Program-made: the position numbers and the translations under genes
IMG/VR virus record: IMGVR_UViG_3300028800_000171
Coordinates: 1 to 41,818 of that record
DNA: 41,818 bases
Direction: 5' to 3' (one strand)
From: a virus
Shown: piece by piece, positions 39,195 to 41,818 of the stretch
How the letters are laid out: every line of letters starts with the position of its first letter
How positions within the stretch are numbered: position 1 is the first letter of the stretch
Notes under the pieces: generated by a model
What the model was told of the DNA's origin: nothing
Database searches by the model: none
Seen by the model: only the letters and a program-made list of their open reading frames with translations

Positions 39195-39262
39195 CCCCGT
39201 TAACTTAAGAAATGTTAAGATAGATATATAGTCATATCTATATGACTAGGCAAGGAGGAACA
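39195..39262 (+). promoter_or_regulatory. Promoter/operator-like gap with a 9-bp inverted repeat
   Basis: The 68-nt gap holds an AT-rich TTAAGATAGATATA (39214-39227), similar to the TGATAAGATATA elements. It is followed by a perfect inverted repeat TAGTCATAT-ct-ATATGACTA (39229-39248) and then AAGGAGG (39252-39258) before the ATG at 39263. The palindrome lies where it could act as an operator or as an mRNA 5' hairpin. Confidence 0.45.
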
Positions 39263-39469
39263 ATGATCAACTATCTAGTATCGTTAGCTTTCTCCCTTGC
39301 GTTCTTGTACACCCTCACAAAAGGACGTTATATGGAAGGCCGCATCGATAAGATTGATGTTAAGCGCGATCGCCAGGAACTCATCAACCTCTATTACCGT
39401 ATGGAGTTGAAAGCATTTATCCAGGCCCTTCTGTACACTCAAGGCGTGAAGTTTAGTATAAAGTCCTAA
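39263..39469 (+). CDS. Small single-pass membrane protein
   Basis: 68 residues, starting at the ATG at 39263, because AAGGAGG lies 5 nt upstream; an in-frame ATG at 39242 has none. Residues 2-18 (INYLVSLAFSLAFLYTL) form one membrane segment. The rest is a charged helix (RIDKIDVKRDRQELINLYYR). Its stop overlaps the next start (TAATG). No family recognised. Confidence 0.6.
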   Translation: MINYLVSLAFSLAFLYTLTKGRYMEGRIDKIDVKRDRQELINLYYRMELKAFIQALLYTQGVKFSIKS

Positions 39470-39747
39470 TGTTCTACGACAAACTCACCATGGAAGAGGT
39501 TGCTAAGTTTTATAAACTACTCAACTTCCTCCGACGCCTCAGGATTATAGGGCACCTAGAAGCCCACACTGAGCAGGTCGAGAATGTCGTGTACGAGATG
39601 GAAGCTTACACCTTAGTCGACATGACTGACGCCAACTATAGAGTGGTGAAGGATAGCTATTCCTCTAGCAGGGAACGCATCAGTGCAGAGGATCTTCTTG
39701 AGAAACTGTATGGTAGACCTGCAGATGCCGTGTACAGGCGCAGCTAG
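39469..39747 (+). CDS. Small helical protein of unknown function
   Basis: 92 residues, coupled to the membrane protein by a TAATG overlap. Mostly helical with a basic patch (LLNFLRRLRIIGHLEAHTEQ) and a C-terminal basic end. Its end overlaps the convergent 39744-39983 gene by 4 nt. No recognisable domain. Confidence 0.55.
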   Translation: MFYDKLTMEEVAKFYKLLNFLRRLRIIGHLEAHTEQVENVVYEMEAYTLVDMTDANYRVVKDSYSSSRERISAEDLLEKLYGRPADAVYRRS

Positions 39748-39983
39748 TCTTTCTTGACGAAAGCTTTCTGATAAGACGCGAACATGTTTGGTGCCATGAA
39801 TATCTGGTCTGGTGTACCGCTGTTGTTCTGTACCTGCCGTATCATGATCTTGAGTTTCTCAGAGGTCGTGACTTCAGCGCTTCTAATGCCTAGCTTGAAT
39901 AGAAATTCTTTTAAGGTGACGATTGAGATTTCCCTCTCAAGCTGACTGGCTAAACCTATCATTCTTGGCAACTCGCTCACCAT
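39744..39983 (-). CDS. Small protein following the PagL-like gene
   Basis: 79 residues, helical (SQLEREISIVTLKEFLFKLG). Its ATG lies inside the last codons of the PagL-like gene (7-nt overlap, ATGGTGA), so it should be translationally coupled. Unrecognised; could instead begin at a nearby GTG. Confidence 0.55.
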   Translation of the reverse strand: MVSELPRMIGLASQLEREISIVTLKEFLFKLGIRSAEVTTSEKLKIMIRQVQNNSGTPDQIFMAPNMFASYQKAFVKKD

Positions 39984-40468
39984 GGGATCTCCACATGTAT
40001 GAGGATGAAGTCACGACCTCTGTTTGGACTCTCTAATCCTGCAGATGAGATGTGCTTGTAGTCTAACCCGATAATGTTGCCCTTGTTGTCTTTGACGCCG
40101 AGCAGCAAGTCTTGATTGAACTGGAAGATACCGCCAAGCTGGGTATCAGGACTAGTGATGCCACCTACACCCCACAGAGATCTCAACAATAGGTAACCTG
40201 GATTCACCTCAACACCGGTTGAGATGTTGCCGAAGCCAGAGCTACTCCTACCGCCTCCACCCTGATCTGCGAACACTCCACCCTCGTACTGATAGATGAA
40301 CGGACCAAACCAGTCATCTTCGTATCCTAAAGAGAACAGCTTAGTCTCACCCCTACCGGTCTCAGCACTTCCGAATATGCCTAGACCATACTGACCAAAG
40401 GTTCCTGCTAACACTATCTTAGCGGTGAGCATCGCCATGACGACCGCACCTATGATAATCTTTCTCAT
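39977..40468 (-). CDS. PagL-like lipid A deacylase (outer-membrane beta-barrel)
   Basis: 163 residues from the ATG at 40468, chosen because it overlaps the upstream stop (ATGA) and gives a clean signal peptide: RK, a hydrophobic core and a cleavage site near A21. An alternative ATG lies 15 nt upstream. The mature part alternates polar and hydrophobic residues in short strands and ends in IPW, the C-terminal aromatic typical of outer-membrane barrels. The motif GLDYKHISSAGLESPNRGRD near the end matches PagL enzymes, which remove the 3-O-acyl chain of lipid A using a His-x-Ser pair and a Glu 14 residues after the His. Here the equivalents are H139, S141 and D153 (Asp for Glu). Likely effect: remodelling host LPS during infection, for example against superinfection or immune detection. 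Family call from motif, not from a search. Confidence 0.65.
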   Translation of the reverse strand: MRKIIIGAVVMAMLTAKIVLAGTFGQYGLGIFGSAETGRGETKLFSLGYEDDWFGPFIYQYEGGVFADQGGGGRSSSGFGNISTGVEVNPGYLLLRSLWGVGGITSPDTQLGGIFQFNQDLLLGVKDNKGNIIGLDYKHISSAGLESPNRGRDFILIHVEIPW

Positions 40469-40671
40469 GCTATCTTCACCCATCTACGACCGTCGAAGAG
40501 TTCGACCTTGTCTTTGAAAAACATTACTGACCCATGAGGGACTGGATAGTATTCAGCAGTCTTGATACCTAGCAAACCAAGGAAGCGAATCAGCCCGAAC
40601 TTCTTGCTGGCATCCATATCCATAAAGCGAGTCCCCGTCACCATTGATTGTACGTAGCTGTTTGGATTCAC
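40465..40671 (-). CDS. Small protein upstream of the PagL-like gene
   Basis: 68 residues from a GTG at 40669-40671 that overlaps the preceding stop (GTGA). A hydrophobic stretch (FGLIRFLGLLGI) is followed by short strands (HGSVMFFKDKVELFDGRRWV). Ends in an ATGA overlap with the PagL-like start. Unknown function. Confidence 0.55.
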   Translation of the reverse strand: MNPNSYVQSMVTGTRFMDMDASKKFGLIRFLGLLGIKTAEYYPVPHGSVMFFKDKVELFDGRRWVKIA

Positions 40672-40829
40672 AGCTGATCCTCGGGCGGCATGAAGTAGAT
40701 GGTGTTGTGAGAGTCTTTATGAATGAGCGTTATGACGCCGCCCCAGTTGGCTTGTCCCTTTAGGATATTAAGCTTGAGCAATAGGTGCAGCAAGTGGTAG
40801 GTGCAGTTCTCGTGGCACACGTACTCCAT
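40668..40829 (-). CDS. 53-residue protein in an overlapping accessory operon
   Basis: Begins MEYVCHENCTYHLLHLLLKL and ends MPPEDQL; contains HxxC-type residues (C5, H6, C9, H12). The ATG shares bases with the upstream stop (TGATG at 40831-40827) and its stop overlaps the next GTG (GTGA). Coupling at both ends supports it as a real gene despite its size. No known family. Confidence 0.6.
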   Translation of the reverse strand: MEYVCHENCTYHLLHLLLKLNILKGQANWGGVITLIHKDSHNTIYFMPPEDQL

Positions 40830-41068
40830 CAGCGCCTTAGCTTCTCAACGCTATACTTGGTGCAGTAGACAAACTTCCTGTGAGTAGCTTCGATGGGACC
40901 TACCCTATCGACGTAGTACCTACGCTTATCTGGGTTTGCGCTGTCGTCATCCCTCTTGATGGTGCCGTAGCCTACGATGTATTGAAAGCGGATAGCACTA
41001 CCGAACATGTTGTAGTGCTTGTTACCCCAAGGATCGTGCATCTTGCGGACGCTTCTAGATATTTTCAT
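40829..41068 (-). CDS. Small basic protein of unknown function
   Basis: 79 residues, basic with aromatic strands (NKHYNMFGSAIRFQYIVGYG; RRYYVDRVGPIEATHRKFVY). Start overlaps the upstream stop (ATGA), end overlaps the 53-residue gene. Unrecognised. Confidence 0.55.
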   Translation of the reverse strand: MKISRSVRKMHDPWGNKHYNMFGSAIRFQYIVGYGTIKRDDDSANPDKRRYYVDRVGPIEATHRKFVYCTKYSVEKLRR

Positions 41069-41337
41069 TGATCCTTCTTCATCGGCTTGTACTTGAGTAG
41101 ATAGCGACTTACAGGTATGATCTGGGACTTTTTGAGGGCGTTGAAGTTCTCGAACTCGTGGCTAGACGATAGCATGATGTGGGTATTTACCCCAGGAACG
41201 TCGTTGAAGCCGTCAAAGTAGTGCCACTTAGCTTTGCCAGATTCCCCGTCAACCTTGTAGTCCTCGAATTTGCTAACCCCTAGATGGATATAGCGATAAC
41301 GTCTTGGACGGCGGCGCGGCTTGTATTGCTGGCTCAT
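41065..41337 (-). CDS. Small Arg-rich protein, first gene of the accessory operon
   Basis: 90 residues with an Arg-rich N-terminus (YKPRRRPRRYRYIHLG), suggesting nucleic-acid or membrane contact. It is first of a run of overlapping genes leading to the PagL-like gene. TATAAT ends exactly 6 nt before the ATG and no spaced Shine-Dalgarno sequence is present. Confidence 0.55.
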   Translation of the reverse strand: MSQQYKPRRRPRRYRYIHLGVSKFEDYKVDGESGKAKWHYFDGFNDVPGVNTHIMLSSSHEFENFNALKKSQIIPVSRYLLKYKPMKKDQ

Positions 41338-41575
41338 CCTAGGATTATACTGACGTGGAAACGTAAGAGTCTTATGTGCAGATTAAGAAGCTATCTCCCG
41401 AATCTATTCTTAAGACTGCTATATTGCAATTAATTAACACAATCGCCCTCGTAACCTATTGAAATTACAGGGTCGAAAACTACCATTACTAGTTAATCTA
41501 ACATAACGAAGTTTTAAGAACTGATTTCCGGTACGCGGGGTACAGTGGGCCCTCCCCGCCTAAGTCGGACTATAG
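41338..41575. other. Gene-free 238-nt gap with promoter box and GC hairpin
   Basis: No open frame with a ribosome-binding site on either strand. It contains TATAAT (41344-41349, minus) for the gene at 41337, and a GC hairpin with arms GCGGGG (41535-41540) and CCCCGC (41554-41559), without a T run. The hairpin follows the stop of the 41576-41803 gene. No tRNA-like cloverleaf is seen. Confidence 0.6.
41344..41349 (-). promoter_or_regulatory. TATAAT box 6 nt before the 41337 start
   Basis: AGTATAATCCTAGGATG: six bases between the hexamer and the ATG, as at 30789-30794. Suggests transcription starting at the ATG itself. Confidence 0.4.
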
Positions 41576-41803
41576 TTACCAACCTTGACGTGCAAAGGTT
41601 GCTTCTAAGTGTCTCTTCCTGACAATGCCAAGCTTTCCAAGCAAGATGACCAGATTCATAGTGGAGCGCCATTGGCTGAGAGCTGGCTCAAGCATGTAGT
41701 TATAGTTGACTCCAAAATGTAAACTCTCAAGCGCTCGCTTGATCGGGTAGTTCTCAAGCTCTCGCACACTCTTCTCTGCATTCTCTTTATGTATATCAAT
41801 CAT
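41576..41803 (-). CDS. Small helical protein near the right edge
   Basis: 75 residues, helical (KENAEKSVRELENYPIKRAL; WRSTMNLVILLGKLGIVRKR). Only 15 nt of upstream sequence are visible; they include CAAGAGTAGAGCTGT, a possible AGAG-type ribosome-binding site. No recognised family. Confidence 0.5.
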   Translation of the reverse strand: MIDIHKENAEKSVRELENYPIKRALESLHFGVNYNYMLEPALSQWRSTMNLVILLGKLGIVRKRHLEATFARQGW

Positions 41804-41818
41804 ACAGCTCTACTCTTG

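Noticed and set aside
39242-39262. Upstream ATG for the small membrane protein
   Set aside because: It lies within the palindrome and lacks a ribosome-binding site, whereas the ATG at 39263 follows AAGGAGG.
41338-41575. tRNA or self-splicing intron in the gap
   Set aside because: No T-arm consensus, acceptor stem or anticodon arm could be built; the only stem is the short GC hairpin.
1-41818. CRISPR array, insertion sequence or attachment site
   Set aside because: No regularly spaced direct repeats, transposase frames or tRNA-linked repeats were seen; repeats present are protein-module repeats.

Overview
The window is the virion-structure region of a large contractile-tailed (myovirus-type) phage. 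It reads almost entirely on the minus strand, so the genes run from about 38.6 kb down to 1. The order is the classic one: neck/connector proteins, tail terminator, sheath, tube, two overlapping tail-assembly chaperones, tape measure, baseplate hub, spike, wedge proteins, then tail fibres. No capsid, terminase, replication or lysis gene is visible. The host is probably Gram-negative, because one accessory gene looks like an outer-membrane lipid A deacylase (PagL-like).

Layout by region. (1) 1-5.4 kb: four modular tail-fibre genes. One runs off the left edge and carries at least five to six Kelch repeats. (2) 5.5-21.7 kb: very large baseplate proteins, including a 2586-residue Baseplate_J-type wedge protein, an 832-residue wedge protein, a 1417-residue appendage protein and a LysM/gp25-like wedge protein. 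(3) 21.7-25.5 kb: hub-proximal protein, OB-fold spike and gp27/gpD-like hub. (4) 25.5-34.4 kb: tape measure, chaperones, three tube paralogues and the sheath, with two clear intrinsic terminators around the first tube gene. (5) 34.5-38.6 kb: tail terminator, connector proteins, a Nudix-domain fusion and a zinc-knuckle neck protein. (6) 38.6-41.8 kb: small accessory genes on both strands, mostly coupled by overlapping start and stop codons. They are divergently arranged from the virion operon across a symmetrical two-way promoter candidate.

The outstanding observation is that three unrelated virion proteins (sheath, Baseplate_J-type wedge, and 1417-residue appendage protein) each contain an inserted DUF3494 domain, the beta-solenoid fold of microbial ice-binding proteins and adhesins. 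In the two baseplate/appendage proteins the domain is in normal order and the copies are very alike. In the sheath it is circularly permuted: the segment that is normally N-terminal follows the segment that is normally C-terminal. If folded and displayed, the domain would coat the tail in hundreds of copies and also sit on the baseplate, suggesting a virion-wide surface-binding system (ice, polysaccharide or host envelope).

Other notable points are repeated exchange of fibre modules, a recurrent GTARAATAG promoter-like motif, two genes whose TATAAT box lies exactly 6 nt before the start codon (possible leaderless mRNAs), and the PagL-like enzyme with a His-x-Ser plus acidic triad pattern. Family assignments come from reading motifs, not from database searches.
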